Below, piece after piece: positions 35,240-48,530 of a stretch of DNA of 64,000 bases (positions are counted from its first letter, which is position 1; each line of letters begins with the position of its first letter). Made by a program: the position numbers and the translations under genes. The stretch spans positions 1,364,001-1,428,000 of the forward strand of contig OZ234499.1 of the NCBI GenBank assembly GCA_965153455.1, in the 5' to 3' direction. The notes below the pieces were generated by a model. That model had not been told where the DNA came from. It worked only from the letters and a program-made list of their open reading frames with translations, and searched no databases. This DNA comes from Sphagnum compactum (lineage: Eukaryota; Bryophyta; Sphagnopsida; Sphagnales).

Positions 35240-38200
35240 TTATGTATGACCTACTTAGCTACTAAAATAAATTTTTTTATTTTTTATTTTTTCCAAATAC
35301 AATTAATATGCCATGTAACAATTTTTTATTGTGCCACATGTCATAATCTCGGACCATCATTAACAATCATAATGGATGATGAAGATCAATATTTTGAAAA
35401 AATAAAATGTCAAAAAAACTTCATAATGCCATGTGTTAGATTTTAATAAATGGATGACAATTAATGACGTTGACATGACATCATGGGTGTAGTTATAATA
35501 GAATTGAATACTAGTTGAAAATGAGTTGTTTTGATTAAGTTACAATTGGGTTGCAATGAGTTGCACCATATATATGGTAAATTACAACTCTGCAACTCAT
35601 GCAACTTGTCCATTAGCACTCACAATGTATAAATACAATGAGTTGTAAGTGTCCTCTATAACTCAAAAATTGAATTACAAGGCCAATTACAAAACACCCT
35701 TTTTCTCATAGTGAATGTCTTAGTAGAAAACAATGGTGCTTAACACGTTACTTTGGTCACCCCCATTAAACTTGTAGGTGCATTGGACTTAGGAATAAAA
35801 TTAGGTGCCTTCCTTGACACTCCACCAAAAGTTGACACTCACATGGGAATGGTGCATGTTAACACAAATGATTGTGGGAGCCACACCTAGCACTCAGCTT
35901 CACCATGTTGAGGATCTAATCTTTCATTGCACATTAGCTCTTATCACTAACATAGCCATGGAAATCATCTCATTAGGATTTGGAACTTTAACATGGTTTT
36001 CTTCATCTGTTACCAATGACTCATGATCTCTTAACATATGTGGCATTGTCTCATCTGGTGCCATTGATCCTAAAAAACCAACTCCACAAAAAAATCCTTG
36101 ATTTACATCTAACCCATATGATTGGTCATCTTCCCAATCCTTGGCCTTCCCTGGCCCAAATGTAGTATATTTCACCCGAGTCGCTATGCTTATGTTCCAC
36201 CACTTTCGATGGTTCCAATACCATTAACACTTCCACTTCCATTTGCCAAACTAATGTTAGGGGTTATCGTTGCACCACTTGGGGTCACAATTCCCCTAGT
36301 GATAAAAACATAATTGGGAGACCAATATAACCACCACTCCTCAATCTAAATCTCATGGGCATGCCTGAATTCATGATAGTCATCCATAAGTGGCCCTTCC
36401 AAATGTTGAAATAAACCTTTCCCTGCCATAAAAGGTGTGAACAGCTAGGGATTACGCATTTGTAGCATATCACACCAGCTATCAAATTCATGGATGAAAT
36501 CATTTAGTTCAATGGTGCCAACTGCCCCCAAATATTGACAGGGCCTTTTGGTGGCTCCATACATATCCTACATGTCCCACAACAATGGTGGGATGACAAA
36601 CTTTGGAGAAAAATTTGTCTTAAAATCTAAAAAATCTCCCTCAAATGATGATGAAGGTGGTGTGGGTGGTCTGAATTACACCTCTTGCTTGGTGAAACCA
36701 TTAATAATAGTGTCCATATCCCTTGAATCTTGTGTCACCTCTATAATGAACCCTAAACTTTAACTTGGGTATCCCCCCTAAAATCCAATCACAAAACGAT
36801 GATACACATGCAATATTACAAATTAAATCTACAAGGATGTTGAACTTGTTGTGGTTTAACCAAACCCCCAAAACATAAACTTCATAACATGAACCTAGGG
36901 ATGTTGGCTTGGGCACTTGCACCCACAAAAACATTTCACAGGGCCAACAAACTAGGGCACATTATGAACACAATAAGGTGGTCTATTGGTGATCAACCCA
37001 ATCTCACCATAACAACAAGCAATGGGACATCTTGATGATCAAATCCAAACATATCTACAACTGCACCTCCCAGTATAACCTAAACCTTAATTAAAACCTA
37101 ATCAACATGTCTAGGAAAATCGAAAGTCAAGTAGGACCTATTTAGTGATCAAGATTAGGTAGTAGCCTTGTCCCATGCCCGACCATTAACCACACCAAAC
37201 ACAACCCCCATGGTTACTATGGCAATAATGGCACGTGTGGGAAGGCACATTACCTTTCACCTGAAGTTTCACACTAAATAGTAAGCACAGACTACCAAAA
37301 GGTTAACTTGAAAGCATGTGTTCACCCCTAGGTTGTAACCAAATGGCACACACCTTGGTAATCCCTTTACCCCCTAAAAGCATATGACAACCCAACCAAC
37401 ATGTTAACAAGCAATGGCACAACCTAACAAACCCAAGTGGAGATGCACAACTCATGCAACACAAAATTTCACTTTTGTGACTCCCGCACAGGAATCACGA
37501 CAGAAATTCAAATCTTCTGCTTTTATTGATGGTAAAACATTCCACCATCTGTAAGGTGTAGAAATAAAATTCATTAACACAATGTTGAACTGCTAAATGT
37601 TTGGTATAAAAACATTGGCCATAAACCACCTTACGCCTTGGAATGAGCCTCCAAAAGCGCTTGTCTCCAACTGAGATAAAAACTCTCATGTTGGAAGTGC
37701 TCTTCACCATGAACTAACTGCCATAGAAAGCTATCGATTCCACCTTTGTATAGGTGAGGAATGAATTTCCAAAAGTTAAATGGAAATTAATTCCAAAAAT
37801 GCCAATTAACCTCTGACCTCCAAAACTTCTTATTTCCAAAACTTTTGCAACTTTATACATGTGTAGATCTCCTTTCCAGAAACTGAATGGTGTAGACAGT
37901 TTGTTAATCCGGCTTTGTATGTGAATGATATGAATTTTTTCGAAAATTCAAAATGAAATATCAAAATGAAAATGAAAATGAATTAAAAATCAATTTTCTA
38001 TCTAGTCTTAAAGGTCAAATCGTTTAGTGTGCACTCAAAGGTGGGTTGTCCATTAACTAGCCTACCAGACAATCACCAACCCTATTCACCCATTAGCTAC
38101 CCCTAATTAAATGGATGAAATTTTCTTTTCATCCAAAAATTGGATGAAATATATCAAACGGATGAAAAATTAAAAAATGCTAGCAGGTTCAGATTGGTGC

Positions 38201-38394
38201 CAAACCTGTGACCTAGGTTCAAAAAAAATTGAAAAATTGAAAGGGAGGTCCGAATTGGACCCCACAACCCTCTTTACCCCGAACCTCCTTTGAGGCACAT
38301 GAGACTCCGCTTGTGCCCGAACCTTGGAAGTTCAGAAGAGTTATTAAGCTCCTAGTGATGGCGGTTGGAACTTGGCTTTCTCCATCGCCACCCA

Positions 38395-38475
38395 CCTTGT
38401 TTTTTCTTTTCTTTTCTTCTTTTCTTTCTTTTCCTCTTCTCCTTCTTCTTCTCTTGCTCTTCCTTTCTTGTAGGC
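38395..38475. repeat. Polypyrimidine tract
   Basis: About 80 bp almost entirely C and T, made of CTTTT and CTTCT words. The overlapping open frames on both strands (38219-38757) have the strong Lys/Arg/Glu or Phe/Leu/Ser bias this tract causes and are not taken as genes. Confidence 0.75.
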
Positions 38476-39249
38476 ACTGCCCACGAAAATGACCAATGTA
38501 GGGAGCTCCTCTCCTTGCCGTTCTTGCTCCTCCCCCTGAGATTCGCGCTTTGCTTCTGGAGAAAAAAAATGACCACCACCAAGAAGATGAAGAGGGGGCT
38601 GGTGTGTTGTCAGGCCCCCCCACCCCAAGCTCCTTTGGTGGCTATTCTAACCACAACAACTCTTGTTGCTAGTCATTCAACGAAAACGCCAACGCTTTTC
38701 TTTCTACCTTTTTTTCATTTTTTTTTTCTCGAACTAGGCAACCAGTTCAGCTCCTAGCAATGGCAGCAGTGGTTCTGACTTCCAAAGTTGCTACTCTACT
38801 TGCAAGGTACCAAGAAAAAAGGACAAAAAGGAAAAATAAATGAAAAGGAGGGGGGGACCCTCTGCAACAGTGGTAGGGGGCCCTCATTTGTGAGGTTTTT
38901 TTTTTTTTCTTCAACACTTTGTGCAACTTTCAAACTCCAGGGATTTGGCCATGTTTGGGTTCAACTCCCAAAGGTATTGTACATGGAAAACAAATACAAA
39001 AGCATCAAAATCGTCAAGTGAACTTCTTCGACTAAAAAAAAAACCAAGATTCACTAATGAGCAGTATTTGCAACCCAAGCAAAACTCTTACAAAAACCAA
39101 CTTGTAATACAAAAACCAAAGCAAACTACACAACACATGTTACTAACCCAAACTCCCATGCAAAATACATAAAAGAACACATAACCTAGTGCAAAAAGAA
39201 AAAATCTAGCTTTAGCACTATCAAATTAAACCCACTTTTGGTGATTCAA

Positions 39250-39530
39250 AAGACTAACTCACTTGCAATAATGCAGGAATCTAAGCCCAAAACATAGAAA
39301 AACAAAACACTTGCATAACAAAAAAAATTGCAAAGCAAAAGCTATACTTTGGAATTTGAAATCACCAAAAGTGATTTGAGGTTAGACAAGATGGGATTAT
39401 ATATCCATGACAAAATATCCCGAACCCCGTTCACACCTGAACTGGTTTGAGATTAACTAATTAGCTTAACTAACCTAGTTTATCTTAACTAACTAAAACT
39501 TAACTAAACAACTAAACTAACACACTTGAC
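39250..39530. repeat. Repeat R, second copy, second part
   Basis: Copy of about 32306-32587. It starts AAAAGACTAACTCACTTGC, with CACCAAAAGTGATTTGAGGT conserved, and ends CACACTTGAC. After it the P450-1 3' flank resumes. Confidence 0.8.
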
Positions 39531-41229
39531 ATTCGACTTGCCCATTGTGGTGTTAATTGTTAATGTTCAATCTAGATGGAATAAGAAATTCAAATTGGAA
39601 GTTGATAAGTTTGAAGTTTGAAGTTGGGTATTTAATGGCTAAAAAAAGGTTTTTTTTGTTTTATCATGTCAAGAAGGGATTTAAGATCCATCATCCAAGG
39701 ATCATGCTTTCTTTTCAAAGTTGACCAAAAAAGATCATGTGGTTTAGTATGTCATTTGCTACAAGATTGGTGCCCAACACTATCAAAATAAACAAAGTCA
39801 TACACATGAAAACATGCACACAAATCAATAGATTTGGATATCAAGTGTGGGATTTTTATCCCAACTAATAGGGTGATTTATGTGGATGATTTTGTTAATT
39901 TCAATAATGTTGGGCACTAACCTTGTCACACACAATCGTTGTAAAGTATTTGTTGCAAGACATTAATTTCATGTAATTTGTTATTTGTGATTGGAATTTA
40001 GTTCATTGTGAATAAGGTTTTTTGATTTTGGGGTGATTTACTCCCATGGTGTGGCTTTGGAATTTCATTTTTCATGTTTTGAGATTCTGAAACACACATG
40101 AAAGACATGCTTGTGTTTTGTGTGTTTATGAACTTGGATTCCTTTGTTTATTTTCTTAGGACATAATGTGGTGAAGTAATTGTTAACCCATATTTTCATT
40201 TTATGTATATAATAACTGGTTGTTACCAACTAGTGGTAACAAGTTAGGCATTATCATTTTTTTAAACTATTAAATTGTTATTAGGCAACAAATAACTAGT
40301 TTGTTAAGTTAACCAGTAATAGGTCTATTAGGGTAATCGGTCTATTGACTAAACATGTTTGGGATTAACATGTGGCTAGTAGCTACTACAGTTCAATTTT
40401 GAATTAGTTGACACTTATATCGTCTAGTGACTATTTAATTTAAAACAACACTATGTTATGGTGCAAGTAGGAGGAATATTTGAGGATGATGAACAAACTT
40501 TTTCTTTGTAATCTAATTTTTGGATCCATTCTGCATTTATTGCCTTTGTAAAAAAAACATCTTCATGTTTATGTTTTTTGTTTTTCATGTTTTCATATCT
40601 GAATTGGAATATACATGTTGATGTTGTAGGCAAGATATATTTTGCAAAGTGGAAAATAAATTTGTTGTTTACTTTAAGGGAATAAAAAATGCCTTTAATA
40701 GTAATCCATGAAAGGAATTTGGTTCCAAACATGATGGAATGAGTACGCCATGCAATGTGAGCCCCATCATTAGTTAACTAGTTGCAATCCATTATGTTCA
40801 ACCAAATTACAACCTTCCTCGAATCATTTATTATCCCAATCAAAAACATGTATATGTTATGGTATTGAGGCCTAACACAAAACAATAAAACAAGTCCATT
40901 TGGTGCATTGTGAACATACTAAACCTCTTGTTGCAACCTTGATAAGCAATGCTGTAAAACAATTGATATGCCATCCTTTAAAAACAATGGTCACAAACCA
41001 ACATGGTTGCTACATCTTATGATTCTCCACATAACATGCATTGCAAACTTATAAGGACTATGGCCAATCACATGTGGAAGGTGACATGTACTTTGTGTGT
41101 GGAACTAATGAAATGAACTTCAAAAGATTCACTTGTGAGACATTGTACATTGTGTTGATATTTTGTTTTCTATTTTGTTTTTATGTTCTACTTAAAGGAA
41201 CCTTGCATTTTATTGTTGCACCCAATGAT
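39531..41229. other. Resumed P450-1 3' flank, then no gene recognised
   Basis: The stretch 39531-39770 matches 60590-60790 downstream of P450-2: TTGCCCATTGTGGTG with TTGGTCATTGTGGTG, then CATCCAAGGA and TTTTCAAAGTTGACCAAA. This proves it was once contiguous with 32201. Beyond about 39800 homology fades and nothing coding is evident. Confidence 0.6.
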
Positions 41230-42129
41230 AATTGTAAAGTAATTTGACTTCTCAAGATAACATTATTCATTATTAGTCAACATTTAACTAACATCCAATA
41301 TATATATGATTGTTAGTTTTTCTAACACATTGAAGCATAATTTTGCAAACATGATAACTGTGAACTAATCCTATGAATGAACATTATTTGAAACCTTTAC
41401 CAAGTCACATCATTTACATGGTATGCAATTTATACCTTTAAAGTGAAACACATATCTTCGTTGTAAATAGTACATTTCACACATTTTTGAACTATAAGTT
41501 TTGATGTCACTTTTGATCAATACTTTTAGTTACTTAGAAGTTATAACATGAGCCAATAAACAACAGACTTCATTGCAACTCTAAGTTGGAAAATGGACAA
41601 TACATAGTAGCTACGTTTATAGGGCACTCACTTCCCTTGTTGACCCAACGAACATGTAATCATAGTCACAAAATTCAAGCAAAGGCATGTTTGGAACTTC
41701 ATACTATAACTTCATACTAATTATTGTTTGGAGTTGCCCCAAACATGATATTGTAGATTTGTCCATATCTAAACATACAAATTTCCAATGGTAACTTTAC
41801 AATTGCTTCAAGAAAATGACCAATTTCTGATTGATTATAGTGTTATTTTGACATTTTAAATGGCATTGTCTAATTAATAATCTTACCATTTTGTGTTGTA
41901 GGCCATGACATTGTATGTAATGGTTGATTTACTAGAGTAAAACTTTCCCCGCCAAATAGACTTCAAGGATGGATATGATGTCATTTTTTGAAAACAAAGC
42001 CTATTTGCTCAAAAGATTTTATCTCATCTTATGTGAGGTTGGTTTGTGTTTTCATAGGCCAAACACTACGTTGAAATGTGTTTTCTATGATTAAAACAAT
42101 TTGCGACTGCTGTCCAAAATAGTCTTGTA

Positions 42130-44490
42130 ATCATAAATCGATTTGAATTACAATCATTTTGATGACTATAGTCATAATTGTGAGTATGCGACTATAAATA
42201 TGACTATAATTACGATTAAAGGTAATTATGATTACATATATGACTACACAACTAATGTAACTGTATTGAAATAACTAATTGACTTCATTTGACCAAGTTA
42301 AAAATAAACTAAAATACATATCAACATGGTCAAATTTGTATTAGAAGTATAATTTAGCTTAATTTAGCCTAATTTAATTTAATTTATTCTAGCTTAAACA
42401 ATTCTTAGTTTAGTACAATTTAACATATTTTAATATGAATTAATTTAAACCTAGTTTAATTTAATTTAAATTAGTCCAATCCTAGTTTAACCTAATTTAA
42501 CTACTTAAGGTTAGTTTACCCCAAGTAGCCTAGTTTGTTTTAAATAACCTTATTCATTCTAATTAATCCTATTTTAACTTAATGTACCATACTTTAACAT
42601 ATGTAACTTAATTTAGTTTGGTTTAAGCAAGTGTATTAACTTTAGCAACCTTTAGATTTTGCCAAGTTTAACCGAGTTCAGCCTAAGTGATTTAATGTAA
42701 CTTGATTTTGTCAATTTTAATCGAATTTAACTTAAGTATCAAAGTTTAGCATAAATGTTTTTGTTTATCCAAGTTTAGCCTAATTTATTAAAATTTAACC
42801 AAATAGAAAATTAATTTTAATTAATTTTTTTCTTGGTTTACCCAAAATCATTTAATTTAGCCAAATTTATATTCGTTTAACCAAGCTTTTAAAAGTTTCA
42901 TCCAAATTTGTCAAAATATAAGAAAATTTATCCTAGTTTACATATTTTAGCCTCATATATTTTACTTTAACCAAAATTAACCAACTTTAGGTTTAATTAG
43001 GCCAAGTTTAATCAAAATATCCTAATTTAATAAAAAAAAATAGTTTAACAAAAATGACATAGTTCAAACAAATTTATGTTATTTTAGCCAAATTTGGGAA
43101 AGTTTTATTAGATGTTTCCATGCATTTAGGGTTCATAACTTTACAATATTATTAAATTTATAAAACAAAACTTTTAAAAATATGATTAAATATAACTTAG
43201 AAAAATTAAAATTAAAATTTTATTACAAATTCTTAAAATATATTATGTATGTATATATATGATATTAAATGTGTAGATTTTAATAAAGAATTGAATGAAT
43301 GGCAAAAAATCTACAGTTATAATGTTATATTAAATTGTTGGATTATAATAAATAATATAATTAATTCGTAAATATGTTTTATAAATATAAATTATATTTT
43401 ATTATAATCATCACGAATTTTAATAATTAATTAATTATAAACTAACAATAAATATAAAATTGGAATTCAATATATGATCATTAAATTAAATGATACAATG
43501 AAAACTAAATATTCGTAAATATATAGTAGAAATATTATAATACATATAATTTTTTATATTATAAAACATTAATACTAATATATTTTCTGCATATTAATAT
43601 ACACATACATATACGTGTAGATTAATAAATCATGTGTAAAATTATGTTATGTATATATAGTATGGTACACAATATATATACAAATACATATATTAATAAT
43701 ACTATATTATATTCATATTTCAGAATTTAAAATAAAATAAAAAATTATGAGTTTTATATTTAAATTATACATATATTTTTGAAAGTTTATCATGTATCGA
43801 AACATAATAGATATGTTAAAAGGTTTGAAATTCAAAAGTGATTTTCTGTGTCCAAAATTTGCTATTTGAAGTTTTAATTGGTCCACATATGTAGATTATG
43901 CTTCAAGGTTTAATAATCCATATTCATATTTTCATTTGAATAAATATTGAAAAAGAAATTAAATTTTAAACTTTATGTACATTCAAATATTGCAACATGG
44001 TAAAGGCTATATGTGACCACTTTTTCAAATGTGATGTGGTAGGTAGATGGCAAAAGTCTCAAACCGTTTCAAATAGGTCCAAGCTTCAAGGATCAAAACT
44101 TGTCCCCACAATGTTGATTAATTTGACCATGTTCAGTATAATCAATGTTGGAGTATGTTGACTGAATGAATGAACCATATTCATATATGGTATGAGCACT
44201 TTTTATATGGTTGTATATCAATTTTATACGATTTGTATACAAACCGTATGTATACAATACATAAATAATTCAAATTTTAATTTAATTATTTAATTATTTT
44301 ATAAAATCAATATGAAAAATAAAATAAAATATTAATAAGAAAATATGAATGCATAATATAATATATAACAACATAAATTATATTATATACATATAATATA
44401 TAATATATTATATATAAATAATATTTTGTAGTTGTAAGTGTAGAGTCTTGAATGTTATGTTTTGGTGTTGTGAAATAATCGATATGACTA
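42130..44490. mobile_element. AT-rich insertion in duplication copy 1
   Basis: Absent from copy 2. It opens with repeats of ATGACTATA and ATTACGATTA type (42150-42250), passes through a stretch of degenerate TTTAACC/AATTTAA words (42340-43060), then extremely AT-rich DNA (43130-44420) with TATATA runs. No coding sequence was seen. Its opening words resemble the edges of the AT-rich block at 51.9-53.5 kb. Element class unknown. Confidence 0.5.
42340..43060. repeat. Degenerate short-period AT repeat
   Basis: Recurring AATTTAGCCTAATTTAA, AGTTTAACC and CCAAGTTTA words with no fixed period. Similar in character to the TTAACT minisatellite at 10680-11000. Non-coding. Confidence 0.5.
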
Positions 44491-46032
44491 GTTTGTCGAT
44501 GACATGTTTACTCTTGGTACCCCGCATGCAACAATTCCTGTCACTGACATAGAACTAAAACTTGTGAAGCTTAGAGGTGCATCTAGGAACTAAGACCACA
44601 AACCAAAGTAAGGTTGGGGCAAGAATATTAATGGCAATCATCTTGGTAATTATTTTTGTAGTGGCAAAATGCTTTGTGATTTTTTGTGATGTTGAAGACT
44701 AAAATGTGACCTAGGGGGACATTGTTTTATATGACATAGTCCATCTTTATTTGGAGCTTCTAGGTTTTCAACATACCCATCATTAGAAACCATATGTTCA
44801 TATTGATAGACATTATAAGAAGGCTATTCAATTCGCACATGTGATTTTCCAATCTATGTGTTGACATGTGGGGTGGGAATAATTGACACAATTGTACTTA
44901 TTTGAATCCTTTTTTGATCCTAGAGGGTTGTACGCCTTCCATTTGCAGAAGCAAAAGATATCTTCACCTTCCTAGTGTGTAACTATGGTTGTGAAGGTTG
45001 AGTGAGGGGCATATTTTCAAACTGCATCTACAATGTGTGTAAGGTCACCATATTGGATTGTTTTATGTAAGAAAAGCTCACTCCTATTAGGTCCTTGTTT
45101 GGATCGACCACTTTTCTTGAATAGCTAATATAACATCATTTGCTTGAAAGTTCAAACATAATCATTAATGGTTGCACCATATAAGTTCAAACTTACAACT
45201 CAAGCTTGATTTGTTGTTTTGTGTGTATGTCCATTGATTATGTCCAATGAAAGTAATAGGTTCACTCCCTATCAACCACTGGTTCATTTGGGTCAATAGA
45301 ATTGTACACAATTCACATTATGTTCCAAATGGGTTGAACACTACGGTCATGCACCCCTTAAAGTTTCAATGAGGAACACCATTATTACTTTATCACCTTA
45401 TTTAATTTCTACCACATAACACATTGAACATTCATGTCTTTTGATTGCATGTCATAGATTTCAATTATCATCACAATAAATTGGATCATACACATGGCAA
45501 GCCAATGTCATCCACTTGTTGACATGCTTCACATGATCAAACATGATCCAAATTATTTGGAGGTCGCCACCAGGCTACATTTGCTTCTCCAAATTGCATC
45601 CATTAGCATCTCCATTCATAAACATCATAAAGAGGAACATTTTTTCTCCAAACTTTTGTCTAAAACAATGATTACCCTAAATGTATTCATAATCACTTTT
45701 AGATTTGAGAGCCATAATGTTGGAGAAATACCTTTTATTACTTGAATGATGTCTCAAGCTTATAATTAAGTTTTTAACATTGAGAAAACATAATGCTAGG
45801 AATTTGTCCATCATTTGGTTTAGTTTGTCACCTTGGAGAAGGTCCATTTGATTGTCACCATCCCAACATAACTACCATGTGAACTTGTGAGCATGAATAA
45901 TGAGCAGGTGAGGCTAATTTTTGTGAGCACAAAGAATCTTTTTGGAATAATTTTGTCATGTATACATAATTTTTTACCACAAGGACAAAATATTTTTATA
46001 TATGTGGCAAAAAAAAATTGTTTACATGGATG

Positions 46033-46062
46033 AAATATTCCATCCACATTGATGGAATATTT
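46033..46062. repeat. Perfect hairpin, 12-bp stem, 6-nt loop
   Basis: AAATATTCCATC (46033-46044) and GATGGAATATTT (46051-46062) are exact reverse complements around CACATT. It lies at the junction of the two tandem duplication copies. It could be a transposon footprint or end, or chance in AT-rich DNA. Confidence 0.7.
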
Positions 46063-46099
46063 TGATTACAATAATAATATTCTTTTGACTTTGTTTAGG

Positions 46100-48530
46100 G
46101 TAAGAATAAAAGGATGTAATTAAACTTCCCAATATAATGTTATGCATTATTAATCAATGTTTACCTAACATATTCAATTTGATGTGTGATTGTTTTCACA
46201 CAATGAAATATGATTCATGACAACCAAATTTATGAATGAACATTAATCCAACCCTTTACCAAATTAAAATATTAACATCATTTGTAATTTTGGTGGCCTT
46301 AAAGCAAAACACGTAACATCATCTTGAATGTTACAATCGACATTGTTTTTTGTACAATTTTTGATGTCACTTCTGATTGTTATTCCTACTTATGTAAAAG
46401 TTACAAAATGAACCAACAAGTGGTGAACTTCATCACAATTCCAAATTGGGAAATGAATGAAATTTTCAAACCCTCCACAAAACATGACATCCTTACAATA
46501 CATGATAATGTGTTTATAGGGCACCCACTTCCCTTGTCAAACTAATGAATTGGAAATCATAATCATCAAATCCAAGCAAATGAAGGTTGGGGCATTCCCT
46601 ACTATACTTCTTACTACATATTGTTTAAAGTTTTACAAGATTGAATCTTTGATATTCATCCATATCTAAGAGCAGGTACCTCTAATGGTGGGTTGATAAT
46701 TGTTTCAAAAAGTTGACCAAACTCCTACTTAGTACAGTGTGGTTTGGACATCTTAAATGGCAATGTTTAATGAATAGGCTTACCATTTCATGTTGTTTGT
46801 CACAACATTACATCCACAAGTCAATATACAAGAAAAAATTTCTCCCCACTAAATAGACTTTGAGGAAGGATTGTTTGCCATTTATTGAAAACAAAGTTTG
46901 CTTCCTTGAAAGACTTGATTTAATCTTGTGTAGGATTGGTTTTTTCTTGCACAAGCCAAATATTCGAAATAATTGGTTTGTTGATCGCATACTAACGTTT
47001 TGTACCCCCCACACAACGATTCATGTCATTTGCACAAAACCAAAACTTACAAACATTGAAAGGTGCACTTGGGAACTTAGACCACAAATTTGAGTAAGTT
47101 GGGGTAGGAACACCAATGGCAATCATCTTGTTTATTGTCCTTGCAATGCAATAATGCTTGGTGGTTTTTTGCAATGCAAAACACTAAACATGCAATGTAG
47201 GTGGACATCGTTCTATATGGCATTCTCCACTTCCACATGGTGCTTCCAAGACTTCAATAACTCTAGTAATGATATCCATGTGTTCATAAGGATTTAGCCA
47301 TATATGGAGGCCATTCAATTTCCTCATGTGATTTGGGAATTTTGGGGTTGACACGTGGGCAAGAAAATTTCACATGATGGTGCCTATGTTCGATCCCCTT
47401 TGAATCCTAAAAACAAGTTTGTTTTCCATTTGCAAGAGCCAAAGATTAACTCTGGCCTTCCATGTGTGTGATTCTAACTCTGTAGGATGAACTTGGAACA
47501 TATTTTAGAATTGCATTTACAAGTTGCTTCGAGTCACCAAATTGGGTTATTTTATGCAAGAGATGTTTACTTCTATTAAGCCCTTGATTGAATTGGCCAC
47601 CCTTCTTGAAGTGGTAATACAATGTCATTTGCTTGAAAGCTCAAACATAATCGTAAGATGTTATAGTATACAAACAAGTTCTCTTTTTCCTTAATTGTTG
47701 AAACCATATGTTGTGCACTATTTTTAACAAGTTGCACGTGGGCATCACAAGTTCTTTTCAAACAAATTTCTACAAAATAAAATATGTGTTTGTTAAAAAA
47801 AAATTCAAATGAATTTTACCATGTAAAAAGATGGGATAGAATGAGAAATGTATGAGAGGGATGAAAACCTTGCATGTATCATAAATCCTCCCCATTATTT
47901 GGCACAAAAGTGCCAAAAACTAAATTTTTTTTCCAACTTTTGAAGTTTAACTCCATCAATAGCCCTTTAGGAATACCACCAACACTAGATGGTTGCATAC
48001 CAAACATATGTTTATTCCAATGATGTGGCATTCTTGTATTCATAGCACAATGCCTTGTGTTGTTTTTGCATCACATGCTTGATTTACTACTTTGTGTGTA
48101 TGTCCGTGGATTGCTTTTAGTGGAAATAACAAGTTTGTTCCCTATTAATCATTAATTCACTTGGATGCCCATTACCATGTAGATGATTCACATTACATTT
48201 TAATTGGCTTGAACAATGTCGGCCATGAAGCCCTTGAAGTTTGGATTAAGGAACACCTTTCTTCACCATCACCTTTTTTAATTTCCACCACAAAACACAT
48301 TGAGTGTTTGTGTCTTTAGATTGCATGTCAAAAATGGCAATTATCATCACTTTACAATAAATTGGATCGTGCACATGACCATCAAAGGTCATCCATCTCT
48401 TGACACATTTCACATGATCAAGTTCATTATTTAAGATGTTTGGAGGTCCCCACTAAGCTACATCCATTTCACCAAATCACATCCACTACCATTTCTATGC
48501 ATAAACATCTTTATTTTGGTTTCATCGATA
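46100..48530. repeat. Tandem segmental duplication, copy 2
   Basis: Uninterrupted copy of the 2.5-kb unit. Many substitutions separate it from copy 1, so the duplication is old. No intact reading frame was recognised. Confidence 0.75.

Larger units (their letters stand above)
32686..39249. mobile_element. 6.5-kb insertion splitting repeat R, class unknown
   Basis: Sits exactly between the two halves of the second R copy. No gag-pol, transposase or terminal repeats could be read. Minus-strand frames at 35924-36175, 36285-36503, 36701-36934 and 37495-37710 follow one another and could be remnants of one decayed minus-strand gene, but no family is recognised. It includes the ACCT/AGGT cluster and a long pyrimidine tract. 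A large non-autonomous retroelement is possible. Confidence 0.45.
41230..46099. repeat. Tandem segmental duplication, copy 1 (interrupted)
   Basis: The stretches 41230-42110 and 44500-46099 match 46100-46980 and 46990-48530 in direct order. Examples are CCTATGAATGAACATTA, the segment ending GGCAATCATCTTG (44640 with 47125), and TGGAGGTC(G/C)CCAC (45560 with 48445). The unit is about 2.5 kb. The first copy is broken by AT-rich DNA at about 42130-44490. No gene was recognised: short plus-strand frames (45494-45745) have no family signature. Confidence 0.75.

Noticed and set aside
38219-38757. Overlapping open frames on both strands of up to 134 residues
   Set aside because: They follow from a polypyrimidine/polypurine tract. 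The products are runs of Lys/Arg/Glu or Phe/Leu/Ser without domain signatures.
32202-39530. Interpretation as a simple LTR retrotransposon with 0.3-kb LTRs
   Set aside because: The repeats are R, half R and half R rather than two equal ends. No primer-binding site, polypurine tract or pol frame was found, and TG/CA ends do not agree with the flanks.
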